In this document: one piece after another, positions 35,091 through 47,125 of the stretch
Position numbering within the stretch: position 1 is the first letter of the stretch
How the letters are laid out: every line of letters begins with the position of its first letter
Position numbers and translations under genes: made by a program
Notes under the pieces: generated by a model
What the model was told of the DNA's origin: nothing
The model's input: only the letters and a program-made list of their open reading frames with translations
Database searches by the model: none
Source: Sipunculus nudus
Taxonomy: Eukaryota > Annelida > Sipuncula > Golfingiida > Sipunculidae
Length of the DNA stretch: 64,000 bases
Assembly: GCA_026874595.1 (NCBI GenBank)
Contig: CM049306.1
Span: 64,114,019-64,178,018 of the forward strand
Direction: 5' to 3'

Positions 35091-35541
35091 ATAATAATAT
35101 AGATTAAACAGGCTTCCGTGGCTCATGGGTAGAGCACAGGACTCAAAGCCGGGAGGTCACGAGTTCAAATCTCAGCCGAGGCGATGAGATTTCATGGTCA
35201 GCCCCCTTGCAGGTTGAATGCTCTGCAGGCTTTATAGGAAGACTTTGCACAATAACTGTGTATCACTCACAGTTGAGTGTATCTTTGGGGGTTTCCTCAG
35301 TGTTATGACCCAGCTTGGGGATGATTACGCACCCATGACCTGCAGGTGCAGTAGACTCCGGGCCTAGGTGACACCAGGATACATAAATAATCTGATAGGA
35401 AGTGATTTCTACTGCCCTGTCATGTAGTCCAATCCTGAAATTGAATAGTGCAGATGTACATATTAGATAAGAGAGCATAAGAAATGGAGGGGGTTATCTC
35501 CACAAAAAACAATTATAAAAAAAAATAATAATATGGATCAA
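35091..35541 (+). mobile_element. tRNA-derived SINE with 17-bp target duplication
   Basis: Element 35108-35524. It begins GGCTTCCGTGGCTCATGGG, has internal RNA polymerase III boxes A and B, then a unique central body and an A-rich tail (AAAAAAAAATAATAAT). The direct repeats 35091-35107 and 35525-35541 (ATAATAATATRGATYAA) differ at two of 17 positions, so the insertion is moderately old. It would be transcribed by polymerase III and copied by a LINE's reverse transcriptase. I cannot name the SINE family. Confidence 0.8.
35119..35171 (+). promoter_or_regulatory. SINE internal pol III promoter
   Basis: A box TGGCTCATGGG at 35119-35129 fits TRGYNNANNNG. B box GTTCAAATC at 35163-35171 fits GWTCRANNC. 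Spacing of 33 bp is normal for a tRNA head. Confidence 0.75.
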
Positions 35542-36671
35542 TGCTTTACAACTCTTTTTCTGTTAATTTACATCACCATCTGTCATCTGTTCCATGAAAC
35601 GTCTCAGTTAAAATTATTAATAAGATTAAAAAAAGATATATTAACTGAAAGGCAAGATTCTTTCATATAAACTGGTTTTAATCCTTTCAGCTCCGATGAC
35701 TTTGACTATAACTTAGTGTGGTGGCTGTTCCTTTTAAAATATCCTTCCAGCCGTTTGAAAGTGCAAATATAGGGATTTCTTTAAAAATCTTCTTGGATAT
35801 ACTTACATACTTTGCAAGGAAACAGATATTCGATTCACGAGAAACATGCAAATATATGGCCTGATCAATCCTTCAGAATTTCACTAAAGTTTACAAAATT
35901 TAATGATTCGTTTGATTAAGTGTATACAGGAGATCAGCTTGAAAGTGATGGCTTCACTGATTTTCTCACAATTTGGTGTGTCGCAAGTTCTTGGATATCC
36001 TTGGCAGATACCCATGATGATGGAGTTTTGTTGTTTTACATTAAAAAGGGGAAGGGGGGTTATAAATAGTCTTTGTTTGGTAAACCAAGGAGTAGAAATA
36101 TAAAAGAATAATTAACAAGCCACATAAACCACTGACAGTCTTATCTGTCATATGTAACCTTGAGGTCAAATGTTCTCTATATTTTGGACTCTCTTTTAAT
36201 TATCTCCTATATATAATTTCCATTCATGATAGGGGGGGGACAGTATAGCTGACAGTGTACAAAGATTCACAACAATACAGTTCCACCTGCTCCCAGTCAA
36301 ACGTCAACTTTAAGCAGTATATTATATGACAGTTATTGTTTTGCAGAATTAAAACATGTATAATTAATATGTGAATACCAGAAGACATTTAAGGATCATC
36401 ATAGGTTCAGTATAACATATATGGTGTGCGAATATAGAAAAAGTCCTGTTCTAGGGTGTCCCTGTCAAGTAGTTGCAAAAATGGCCAAGGTATATATTAT
36501 ATCAGTAAAGAGGTATTCTCTCTCAAATATCCAGCAAAGTGATATTGTCATTAAATTGGAAATAAAACAGGTTTTCGTTTATCTGAACCTGTTTTCTCAG
36601 TCACTGACCAGTACTTTAGAACCGTCATGCAAGCTTGGCTTGCAAAACTAAAAAAAAATCATTAACTTTTT
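35542..36671. other. No gene identified
   Basis: Low-copy sequence. TTTAATCCTTTCAG at about 35686-35699 resembles a splice acceptor with a 26-codon open frame behind it, ending in a stop with no supporting feature. A G8 run is at about 36231. Confidence 0.35.
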
Positions 36672-38100
36672 AGCTCAGCTATCTAGAAGTCATCTGAGCT
36701 ATAGTCGTGGTCCTTTGTCTGTCGGCTGTCCATCCGTCTGTTAAACTGGCATATTTTGAAACCATTGGACCTAAGAATCTGAAATTCAGCAATCCATTAG
36801 ATATCCCCATAATCTCCTACCATACCAAAAATTGGGTCACTAGGACTTCGTTCCTGCAAGATATTCAGGAAAAACATCTGTTTTCCATTAAAAACCCATT
36901 GTTACACTTCAAGACTGCCTTATATCAAAACCATTGACCAGATATTGATCATTTTTAAAATATTAATTTCTCTATATATATTTCCTATCTACATACCAGA
37001 AATAAGTTCAAATTTTTTTTAATTCTTGAAGTAATGGGTCCAACCATAATGCACTTTGTAAAAATTCAGGAAATATATTTACTCCTTTAATTTGAGAATT
37101 GCTGAAGCTAGAGACTTTTTTTCAGGTATGTAACTATATTTAATCAAGATTCAATTGTATACCCAAAATTAGATCTGATTTTTCAAATTTAACAAGTTAT
37201 TAGCTTAAATATAAAATCAGTACCTTAAATTTTGCCCAAATTTGACCATGGCACATTTTTTCCTGTAACTGCTGTGAATTTAATTTTCACAGCATGTTTT
37301 CATAAGCATTTCATCTGTTAACATCTGAAATTTGAAACCAGTTAATCAAAAACTGTAGATTTTATTCAAGTTTTCAAGCACTCTGTAAAGTATTGTTTAG
37401 ATCAAGCTGGTGTTATGCAGTTTGCTAGAGCTCAGCTCCCATGCTTACCAGGCCGGCTCTCAGCTCCCAAAATTTGGCTTACAGTTAGATGTTCCCCAAA
37501 TCCCCTACCATACTAAATGTTTGGTCACTAGGACTTCATTCCTTCGAGATATTAAAAAAAACTTCAATTTTTCATTAAAAACCCTTTGTTACACTTCAAG
37601 TCTGCCTAATATCAAAACCACTGATCTGACTTTGATCATATAAAATATATATTTTCTTCTATACACTGTGCATGTGGCCAGAAATGATGTCAGTATTGGG
37701 TAATTTTTTTAAGTTATGGGCCCGAACATAATGCACTTTTTAAAAGATCAAGAAATATATTTACTCCCTTAACAAGAGGATTGCTGAAGCTAGAGACTTT
37801 TTTCAGGTATGTAACTATATTTAATCAAAATTCAATTGTATACCCAAAATTAGATCTGATTTTTCAAATTTAACAAGTTATTAGCTTAAATATAAAATTA
37901 GTACCTTAAATTTTGCCCAAATCTGACTATGGCACATTTGTTTCCTGAGAGCACTGTTGATATAATTTTCATATCATGCACACATAAGGATTTCAGCTTT
38001 TTAGTGTAGAAAGCTGAAAGAAATTGGCCAAAAATTGTAGCTTTTATTAATGTTTTTATGAGACCATGTCAGACCCAGGCTCTCTCCAGCCCCTCTTCAG
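36672..38100 (+). mobile_element. Family A copy, 3' truncated
   Basis: AGCTCAGCTATCTAGAAGTCATCTGAGCT start, GTCY stretch, two core units (from about 36745 and 37440). The match fades by about 38100 and there is no CATGGG hairpin end. Confidence 0.65.
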
Positions 38101-38435
38101 TCACCTGTATGTTGACCTTGTAGCAAATTATGCACGCTTAAGGTGAGGCATACACTGGGGCAGCCAGGCAGCGTATGGCCAGCCACAGTTGATCCAGGTG
38201 TCCAACCCAACTCATCTAGTAGTTGTTTTGACCGACAACATAACAATAAACAATAAATTTATAAATTTTTATTGTTTTTAATAACAAATTGAAGAAAAAT
38301 TAATAGAAAAGGAATTTGTTAGTTGATGAGTAACAGGAAATTAACTTGCAGTTACTGTTGATGTAAGAATCCTGTATGGATGGATAGAATGTCACGTATT
38401 CCAAGTAACACCATGCAGTCACCTATGGTATTTTT

Positions 38436-39612
38436 ATGCCCCCGCCACAAAGTGGCCGGGGCATATAGTTTTACCCATTTCCGTCCTTCTGTCCTTCCGT
38501 CCTTCCGAAATCAAACAGTTGTACGGACTTTTTTTCCCAATGCCTGCAGATATTGGCCTGATTTTTGGTGTGTAGGCAGATAATGACCAGTTACAGACCG
38601 AGTTCGCTTTTCGTCCCGGTTGACCTAATTTTGACCGTTTCACGGCTCCTTAACTTAGAAAATTTCATGAAAAATAAAAATTTTCATGACAAATACACAT
38701 GTACAGACTTTTTTTCGCAATGCCTGCAGATATTGGCCTGATTTTTGGTGTGTGGGCAGATATAGACCAGTTACAGATGAAGTTCACGTTTCGTCCCGGT
38801 TGACCTAATTTGGACCATTTTACAGCTCCTGAACATAGAAAATTTCATGAAAAATATGAAATACATGACAAATACACATGTACGGACTTATTTTTGCAAT
38901 GCCTGTAGATATTGGCCTGATTTTTGGTATGTCAGCAGATATTGATCAGTTACAGATCGAGTTCGCGTTTCGTCTTAGTTGACCTACTTTTGACTGTTTT
39001 ACGGCTCCTGAACATAGAAAATTTCATGTAAAATATAAATTTTCATGACAAATACACTTGTACAGAGTTTTCTTTGCAATACCTGCAGATATTGGCCTGA
39101 TTTTTGGTGTGTGGGCAGATAATGACCAGTTACAGATCGAGTTCACTTTTTGTCCCAGTTGACCTACTTTTGACCGTTTGACGGTGCCCTTACATAGAAA
39201 ATTTCATTAAAAAGTGCACATGTATGGACTTTTTTTCGCAGTGCCTGCAGATATGGGCCTGATTTTTGGTGTGTAGGCAGATAATGACTAGTTACAGATT
39301 GAGTTCTTGTTTTGTCCCGGTTGACCTACTTTTGACCATTTGACTGCTCCTAAACATAGAAAGTTTCATGAAAAATAGAAATTTTCATAACAAATGCATA
39401 TGTACTGACTTTTCTCCTCAATGCCTGCAGATACCACCCTGATTTTTTATGTGTGGGCAGATAATGACAGTTACAGATCGAGTTCATGTTTCGTCCCGGT
39501 TGACCTACTTTTGACCATACGACACCTCCTGAACTTAAAAATTTTTCCAAATTTTACAAATGTTTCTAATTTGCCCCAGGCGGGGGCATTCGTGTCGTTC
39601 CAACACATCTAG
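38436..39612 (+). mobile_element. Family E rolling-circle-like repeat, complete
   Basis: Starts ATGCCCCCGCC. The hairpin TATGCCCC-C-GCCAC-AAA-GTGGC-C-GGGGCATA is perfect apart from one C-C mismatch. A GTCCTTCC repeat follows (38483-38508), then six core units of about 178 bp (TGCCTGCAGATATTGGCCTG at about 38541, 38722, 38899, 39080, 39243 and 39422). GGCGGGGGCAT near the 3' end is the exact inverse of the start, followed by a GTGT/ACAC stem and CTAG (39609-39612) then TT. 1177 bp, non-coding. Confidence 0.85.
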
Positions 39613-40235
39613 TTCAGTTCAATTTTAATCATAAAAAAAATAAATCATATTATTCATTACTAATCATTAGGGATCATATGAAGGAAATTAATGATAGACA
39701 AAAATGCAGTTGATAATCTTAATCTTAATTTCCAGGTCTTTTACAAGTGTTTCAGCTTAATTAATTGTTATATTTCTTTCAAAATTTAAAAAAATATGTC
39801 AAAATTTTAAATTTAACACAGACAAGTACTGATTAATTAAAGATGTCAATATGTTTCACTATTGACTTTAAGACTCATGGCTGTATCAGCTGTCACAAGA
39901 CTATGTAAACAATGAAACTTTATATTACTGGTTTCTTTATTTCCGTTTTAAAATAAAATAAAACTACCCATCTCTAGTTTTCTTCTTGTGTAATTTACAG
40001 GGTTTTCTTATCCTTGGGTTATTTTTTACACATATAATGGTTTCATAGCTGAGATTACTTATAATTTTTCTGATAATTTTTTTTTAAATAAAAATATTTG
40101 AATATGATAAAAAATAAGTTCTTAGACAAGTTCTTATTATGATTTCTGTAATATTAATAATTGTCAAAAGACTCTTGCTATGTCTAGCTTAGATTGATGT
40201 GAAAGTAGTCCAAAGTGAATATAATAGTTTTATGT
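39613..40235. other. No gene identified
   Basis: Very AT-rich with many A and T runs. No shared repeats, no exons seen. Confidence 0.4.
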
Positions 40236-41026
40236 TTTGAATATAAATTAAAGCCATAAAACCAGGTACTTATGATCATTATTTAAATTTGTATATTCTG
40301 GATTCTCAAGAACTTTGTTTAACTGAAACTGAATAAATACCAGACATGGTGCGAATACTTTGCGAATGTATTTGAATGCGAATATGAATATGTACTCCAT
40401 AATTTCATGCATAAGAATAGGAATACAGGTAAAAATGAAAGTATTTGAATACAAATGCAAATACTTTCAAAATGTATTCATGAATGCATTCATAAATATC
40501 TTCTTAAATATTATTTTAATAATCATTTATTTTGATTATATTAATGAAAAATCTTTTCAGATGATACTGTTATTATTTTTAATTTAAATTATATTTGACA
40601 AAATATTTGTTAATTTTTAATAAATAGTTTAACTTATATTTTTTGTGATAGTGCTACTCTTGGGTAGGAATAACCTGAAATTATTTAATAACAGTTAACT
40701 CATTTGTAAAAAGCATAATTAACATGACTGATAATGGATTTTTTTTTCCAAATAATTATACTGCAATGTAGATAAAGTTATATGGCTAAGTCAAAACCTA
40801 TTTGACAATTGCCCACCATTTCCAACTGTAAATAATATAAATGACATCAGTCCTCTTCCCTGTCTCCAAGAATATTTTCAAAATCTTACATAACTTGAGT
40901 TAAACACCATCAACTTATAATACAGCTTATATTACCATACAAAACCAGCATTTGCCTACCTCCTCTTCCAAATCATATTTTGTGATCATATATAACAGCT
41001 GAGCACCGTGACCCATGGGTCCCTTG
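40236..41026 (+). mobile_element. Type-H 3' part of an A-related element
   Basis: Close copy of 33011-33793; ends GCTGAGCACCGTGACCCATGGGTCCCTTG. Only a T-run separates it from the next A start. Confidence 0.6.
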
Positions 41027-41032
41027 TTTTTT

Positions 41033-41262
41033 AGCTCAGCTGACTATAAGTCATCTGAGCTATAGTTGTGGTCCATGGTCCGTCTGTCTTGCTGTCAGTT
41101 GTCTGTCTGTCTGTCCATAGATGTGGCACGTTTGGAAACCGTTAGACCTAGGAATCCAAAATTTGGGATAAAGTTAGGTGTCCCCAAGATCTCCTACCAA
41201 GCCGAAAACTAGGTCTTTGCGACTTTTTTCCTTTGAGAAATTTAGGAAAAACCTCAATTTTT
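41033..41262 (+). mobile_element. Family A 5' fragment
   Basis: A hairpin and GTCTGTCTGTC repeat, core to CCTCAATTTTT, then replaced by family B. The rest of A is not found downstream. Confidence 0.7.
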
Positions 41263-42370
41263 AGAAAACCTGTGAGCTTATGCGATGGTGTGGCGTCGTC
41301 TGTCATCTGTACGTTAACCTATACTATCTCAAAAACAGCAGGAGCTAGCATCACCATATTTTTGGCAAATAATCAGTCATCCAAAAAACTATATCGGATT
41401 TTGCTTATTTTTTGGCTAACTGTATTTTCTTAGATTTTATATGGAAAAAGCTAAAATAGCTTTAAAAATCTTCTCCTCCGAAACTGTTCAGCCAAATTGT
41501 CCAATATTTCACAGAAATGATCCCTGGAACAATCTCTCTCAAGTTTGTTCGAATGGTATAAGTTCCGAGATTTTTGGCCGAGTTACAGATAGTTGAACTT
41601 AGTCATCTGTCCCAAAAAGCATACTAAAATTACAATCTTAGAAATGGCTGGAGCTATCATCACCAAATTTTATGCTAATGTTGGTCACATGAGTCATATC
41701 TGAAATTTAGGTATTGGTGGCGCCACCTGCATCAGCCTTTTTTTGTACGAGGGTCATCAGTGCCGGCATCATACTGACAGCTACAAAAAACTTCCTCTGT
41801 GAAACCATATGGCCAAATTGTTTAATATCGCACACAAATGATCCTAGGGTAGTGCTTTCTGAAGTTTGTTCAAATGGTCTCTTTTCAGTGACTTTTGGCT
41901 GAGTTATGGGAAGCTGAATTTAGTCATATGCCATAACAGCCCATTTTAGCTCAGTGGCTACAAAGATCTTCTTCTCAAAAACCACAGGGCCAAATTCTTA
42001 AATCTCACAAATTAATTATCCTCAGATGTTGATAATTCAAGTTTGTTCAAATGGTTTTGGTTCAGTGCTTTTTGGCTGAGTTAATTACTGGAAACTGAAC
42101 TTAGCCAGTTTGCTGTATCTTCCTATATGATTAATAAACCTGCGAAACGTTTTTCAACTGATGCCACTGAAGCTAGTTTGTTAAATATTTTACAAGAATA
42201 ATCCCTACAATAATTCTTATAATAATTGTCATTAATGGTTCCACATGAATGATTTTTGGCTGATTTATGGAGATTGAATTGAATCATTTTACCATATATG
42301 TTAGCTGTGTGATGCTGTTACATCCAGCCTGGCACCAGTTTATCAGCATCTATTACATCATTCCACTAGA
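41263..42370 (+). mobile_element. Family B copy, 3' truncated
   Basis: AGAAAACCTGTGAGCTTATGC start and a full B core including GGTGGCGCCACC (about 41717) and the undisturbed ATTAATTATCC that serves as the empty site for the C insertion at 22078. It stops after the GCCTGGCACCAGTTTATCAGC block. Confidence 0.7.
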
Positions 42371-43556
42371 CATTTAGATTTCAGGTTATCTTTGGTTAAT
42401 ATTGACAAGAATTTTTTTTAAAAGCTTTTAAAAAATTTAGATACATGATTTAAGTTATTCATCATACCAGGCAATGTTACAATCAGCTCTCTGTGGCTAT
42501 ATAAAGACAACTGTATGTGGATTATAAATTATTGGTATCCCTACTCAACTTAATTCAAGAATTTGCCATCAATGAGATATATCTGTATTTTAATTTTGCA
42601 TTCAGTTTGCATCCGTAAAAATTGTATCCCCAGACAAAGTCGGGATACAATGGTTTCACGACGGTCCCGCTGCCGCTGCCACCGCGGGATAACTCAAAAA
42701 TTATTTCACTGATCTTTTTCAAATTTTACATTTGTATAGATATAGGTAAGGGGACGAAGCCTATTTAAAATGGGGTCATGACCTATGCTAGGAGAGTGAC
42801 CTTGACCTTGAATACATCCATTTTTGCTGAAAATAACACAAATTCTTAAATATCTCAAGTAAGCTTGCATGGACTGGTCCAAAAATCAAGGTGACTGAAG
42901 ATCTTAGATAGCCTTGTGATATACCGGAAACTGGTGGCACCACCTATTATCCTTTTCATGTGTTTACGCCTTTTAATACACCCATAATTGCCACTTGACA
43001 GTACTGTAAGCATTATAAGTCAAATACTAATGGACAGTTTCTTTCATATTATGCACATGTAGAGAGATGGGTTATGGGATGGGGTCTATTTACATTTGGG
43101 TCACTACCTTTACCATGAGAGTGGCCTTGATCTTTAATGTGTCCATATTTGGTGAAAATCACACACCTCTTATGATATCTCCAGTGTTGATAGCCATATG
43201 GATTTCAGACGTGACTTATGTAAGGCCCATCACTAAAGTAAGAACCCTATAGGTTCTAGGGTCATGTGGTTAAAGGTCAAGGTCACTGGACTCGCATCTT
43301 AAAAGATACTGTGGATGCATTTTAAGCCAAACTTTCATCCCAGGTCTTCCATCTTGAATATATAGCTCACTTGCCAATAGTGGATGATCCATATCAATTT
43401 TGGGGTCACAAGGTCAAAGGTCAAGGCCACAGGAGCTATCTGTCAAAAAAATAATTTCTGAATGATAATTCCTGCTTTTATTGATGTATTGATTTCAAAC
43501 TTGACTTATATATGTCCCAATGAAAAAGCAAGACTCCAATTGATTTTGGGGTCATG

Positions 43557-43575
43557 AGGTCAAAGGTCAAGGTCA
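43557..43575 (+). promoter_or_regulatory. AGGTCA triple half-site
   Basis: AGGTCA-A-AGGTCA-AGGTCA, all three perfect. Near-perfect relatives lie at 43274, 43411, 43697, 43986 and 44134. Confidence 0.4.
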
Positions 43576-43844
43576 CAGGACACATCTTTAAAAAGATTGT
43601 GGATGCATTTTCAGCCAAACATTTCATCTCAGACCTTTCATCTTGCACATATAGTTCATTTGCCAATAGAGGAAGACCCCTATCAATTTTGAGGTCACAA
43701 GGTCAAAGGAGAAGGTCACAGGACCATCTGTCCAAAAATTAGTTTCTGGATGATATTTTCTGCTTTTATTGATGTATGGATTTCAAACTTGACATGTATA
43801 TGTCTGATTGGAAAAGCAAGACCCGAATTGATTTTGGGGTCATC

Positions 43845-43863
43845 AGGTCAAAGGTCAAGGTCA
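43845..43863 (+). promoter_or_regulatory. AGGTCA triple half-site
   Basis: Second perfect AGGTCA-A-AGGTCA-AGGTCA in the same C element, one core period after the copy at 43557. Confidence 0.4.
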
Positions 43864-44653
43864 CAGGACACATTTCTAAAAAGATGTGGATGCATTTTCA
43901 GCAAAACATTTTATCTCATATCTTTCATCTTGCACATATAGTTCACCTGCCAAGAGAGGAAGAACCCTATCAATTTTGAGGTCACAAGGTCAAAGGTGAA
44001 GGTCACAGGAGCCATCTGTCCAAAAATTAGTTTCTGGATGATAATTCCTCCTTTTATTAATGTATAGATTTCATACTTGACTTGTGTATATGTCCCATTG
44101 GAAAAGCAAGACCTGAATTGATTTTGGGGTCATGATGTCAAAGGTCAAGGTCACATCTTTAAAAAGTTTGTGGATGCACGGGATACTATGGTTTTATGAT
44201 GGTCCCGCCACAGAAAAAATTTTGTAAGCAAGATAACTCAAAAAAATTTCACGGATCTTTATCAAACTTTACATATGTATAGATATAGGTAAGAGGACGA
44301 AGCCTATTTATAATGGGGTCATGACCTTTGCTAAGAGAGTGACCTTGACCTTGAATAGGTCCATTTCTGCTGAAAATTACACAAACTCTTAAATTTCTCA
44401 AGGTCTTTTGCATGGACTGGTCCAAAAATCAAGGTGACAGAAGATCTTGGATAGCCTTGTGATGTGCCAAAAGGTCAAGGTCACAGGACGAACATCTTCA
44501 AAAAGATTGTGGATTGATAGATGGAAGAAACAATAATTGCTTGCCAAGTGTCAGTATATGCTGCTAAAAATGGGGGCCTATTCTTAAAAGGGGGGGGGGG
44601 TGCGTACAATGTCTGGGGATACTCTGGCACCTGCGGTGCCAAGAAATGTCTAG

Positions 44654-45498
44654 TTTTACATATATTTCTGATTTCTTTTTTATAAAAATCTATTTACATC
44701 AGCCTAAAATTGGGTATGTTTATACATATCGGGTAGCTTTATAGTGTACAAGACTGGTGGCGCCACCTACAATAATTTTTGCAAAGTGTATGTCCCTGCT
44801 TATTTCACAGGAGGGGTTTGACATATCAGTCTGACTTTGGGCATTTGTATATATCTCTTCGTTGTGCAGCCAGGTATAGGTAAAGAGTTCACTCAGTGCA
44901 TTAGCTGCATTCTATTTATAGCTTTGGCAGACTGCTCACTGCATCATATTTGGCACCAAAATTCAGCCTGAGTCTATTTATAGCTTTGGCAGACTGCAAA
45001 CTGTGTCAGATTATGCAACAGGTCAAGAGTTCATTCATTGCAGCCAGGTGCAGGTCAAGAGTTCACTCAGTACAGTAGCTTGAGGCAGCAATTTGTCAAA
45101 GGTCACTCAGGGGCAACTGCCTTACTCACCTAAACCTTGTCAGCCCAGTTCATCAAACTCTGGGGCAGTTTAATGTATTGGACTGATATTTTGACCTGTC
45201 TATGCGTCTTTGATGGTATTCTGATTTACAAGACAGGTGGTGCCACCTACCTTGACTTTTCGGTGTATGTGCCTGCTTATTTCTACAGAGGAATTTAATA
45301 CATCAGCCTAAAATTGGGCATGTTTATCCATATTGGGTAGCTTTATAGTGTACAAGACTGGAGCCACCTGCAATAATTTTTGCAAAGTGTATGTACCTGC
45401 TTATTTCACAGGAGGGGTTTGACATATCAGTCTGACATTGGGCATATGTATATATCTCCTCGTTGTATATAAGACTGGTGGTGCCAGCTACAAACATT
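44654..45498 (+). mobile_element. Family B 3'-side fragment
   Basis: Matches the downstream part of B (compare 24060-24560): GGTGGCGCCACCTACAATAATTTTTGC, CAGGTCAAGAGTTCACTCAG, and so on. Internally duplicated (44715-44860 and 45305-45470). Family D begins inside it. Confidence 0.55.
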
Positions 45499-47125
45499 GT
45501 ATCCGCCAAAACAGAGTTTTGCGGTACTTTTTTTTCAGTTGGACGCCGACGCTGCTGCCTTTGCCGCATAGGTTTCCATAGAACTCCTCCATAACCACTG
45601 GGCAGAATTTTTTAAAATTCCAAATTATTATCGGTCACGTGAACTGCAGCGCCCTCATTTTTGGTTGACCTCTGACCTTTCCTCTTTGCCCAGCGTCCAT
45701 TTGTGCGTCTGTTTCCACACATAAACCCACATATCTCGGGAAACGTTTGACCGACAAGGCTAAAGATTTTGCACAAATGTAGCCCTTGGAAAGCTTTATA
45801 ACATACACTTAAAATGGTGGCACCACCTGCAACCATTTTAACACAGCGTCCATCTGTTCAACTGCCTTGGGATAAAAACACTCATATCTCTACATTGGTT
45901 GGACTTATCCACCTGAAATTTTGCATGTGTATACATCCTGGACAGCTTTCTTGATTTTGACAGGTGGCGCCACCTACATTCACGTTTAAGCTGCAGACAT
46001 CCAAACTCATATCTCGGGAACCGTTTGACCAGTTGGGCAAAAAAAATTTTGCATGTGTATAGATCTCCCATAGCTCTGTATCATACACAAACTGATGGTG
46101 CCACCTGCAACCTTTTTTGCACAGCGTCCATCTGTTCATCTGCCTTAGGATAAAATCACTCATATCTTGGCAGTGGTTTGACTTATCCACCTGATATTTT
46201 GCAGGTTTATACATTCTTGACAGCTTTCTTGATTTTATGACAGGTGGCGCCACCTACATTCAAATTTAGGCTGCAGACATCCAAGCTCATATCTCAGGAA
46301 CCATTTGACCGATTAGGCAAAAATTTTGCATGTTTATAGATCTCACATAGCTCTTTATCATACACAAAATTGGTGGCGCCACCTGCAATCATTTTTGCAC
46401 AGCATCCATCTGTTTGTTTGCCGTGGGATAAAATCACTCATATCTCGGCAGTGGTTTGACATAGCTGCCTAAAATTTTGTAGGTTCATACATCTTGGATA
46501 GCTTTCTGGATTTTGTGGCAGGTGGCACCACCTACATTTATGTATATGATGCAGACATTCAGGCTTATATCTCAGGACTGTTTTGACATATCCCCCTGAA
46601 ATTTTGCATGTGTATAGATCTCACATAGCTCTTTCTCATACGCAAAATTGGTGGTGCCACCTGCCACCATTTTTGCACAGTGTCAGTCTGTTTGTCTGCC
46701 ATGGGATAAAATCACTCATATCTCAGTAGTGGTTTGACTTATCTGCCTAAAATTTTGCATGTTTATACATCTTGGATAGCTTTCTCGATTTTGTGGCAAG
46801 TGGCGCCACCTACATTTATGTATATGCTGCAGACATTCAGGCTTATATTTCAGGACTTGTTTGACAAATCCCCCTGAAATTTTGCATGTGTATAGATCTC
46901 ACATGTCTCTTAATCATACACAAATTGGTGGTGCCACCTGCAACCATTTTGCAAAGAATCTGTCTGTTTGTCTGCCGTGGGCTAAAATCACTCATATCTC
47001 AGTAGTAGTGTGACTTATCTGCCTAAAATTTTGCATGTTTATACATCTTGGACAGCTTTCTGGATTTTGTGGTAGGTGGCGCAACCTACATAGACATTTC
47101 GGCTGCAGACATCCAGGCTACTATG
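45499..47125 (+). mobile_element. Family D repeat, 3' truncated
   Basis: Starts GTATCCGCCAAAACAGAG; hairpin CGCCAAAAC/GTTTTGCGG. A TGACCT-C-TGACCT pair is at 45666-45678. The core is a two-part unit of about 279 bp: palindromes GGTGGYGCCACC followed alternately by TGC and TAC at about 45820, 45961, 46092, 46241, 46371, 46520, 46650, 46799, 46926 and 47073. No 3' hairpin or CTAG end is recognisable near 47125. Confidence 0.7.

Larger units (their letters stand above)
42624..44653 (+). mobile_element. Family C repeat, complete, longer version
   Basis: GTATCCCCAGACA start with hairpin, CCG-type repeat, then core units each carrying AAGGTCAAAGGTCAAGGTCA-like strings. A second partial 5' hairpin arm (GGGATACTATGG at about 44180) restarts the leading core, so part of the element is duplicated. 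It ends with TGTCTGGGGATAC (44610-44622), hairpin GGCACC-TGC-GGTGCC and CTAG at 44650-44653. 2030 bp. Confidence 0.85.

Noticed and set aside
35111-35185. Functional tRNA gene
   Set aside because: Boxes A and B are good, but the acceptor and anticodon stems pair poorly and a long SINE body with tail and target duplication follows.
45882-46253. 123-codon minus-strand ORF with repeated SRKLSRMY and NRWTLC blocks
   Set aside because: The repetition is that of the family D core units; the frame is open by chance and is not kept in other units.
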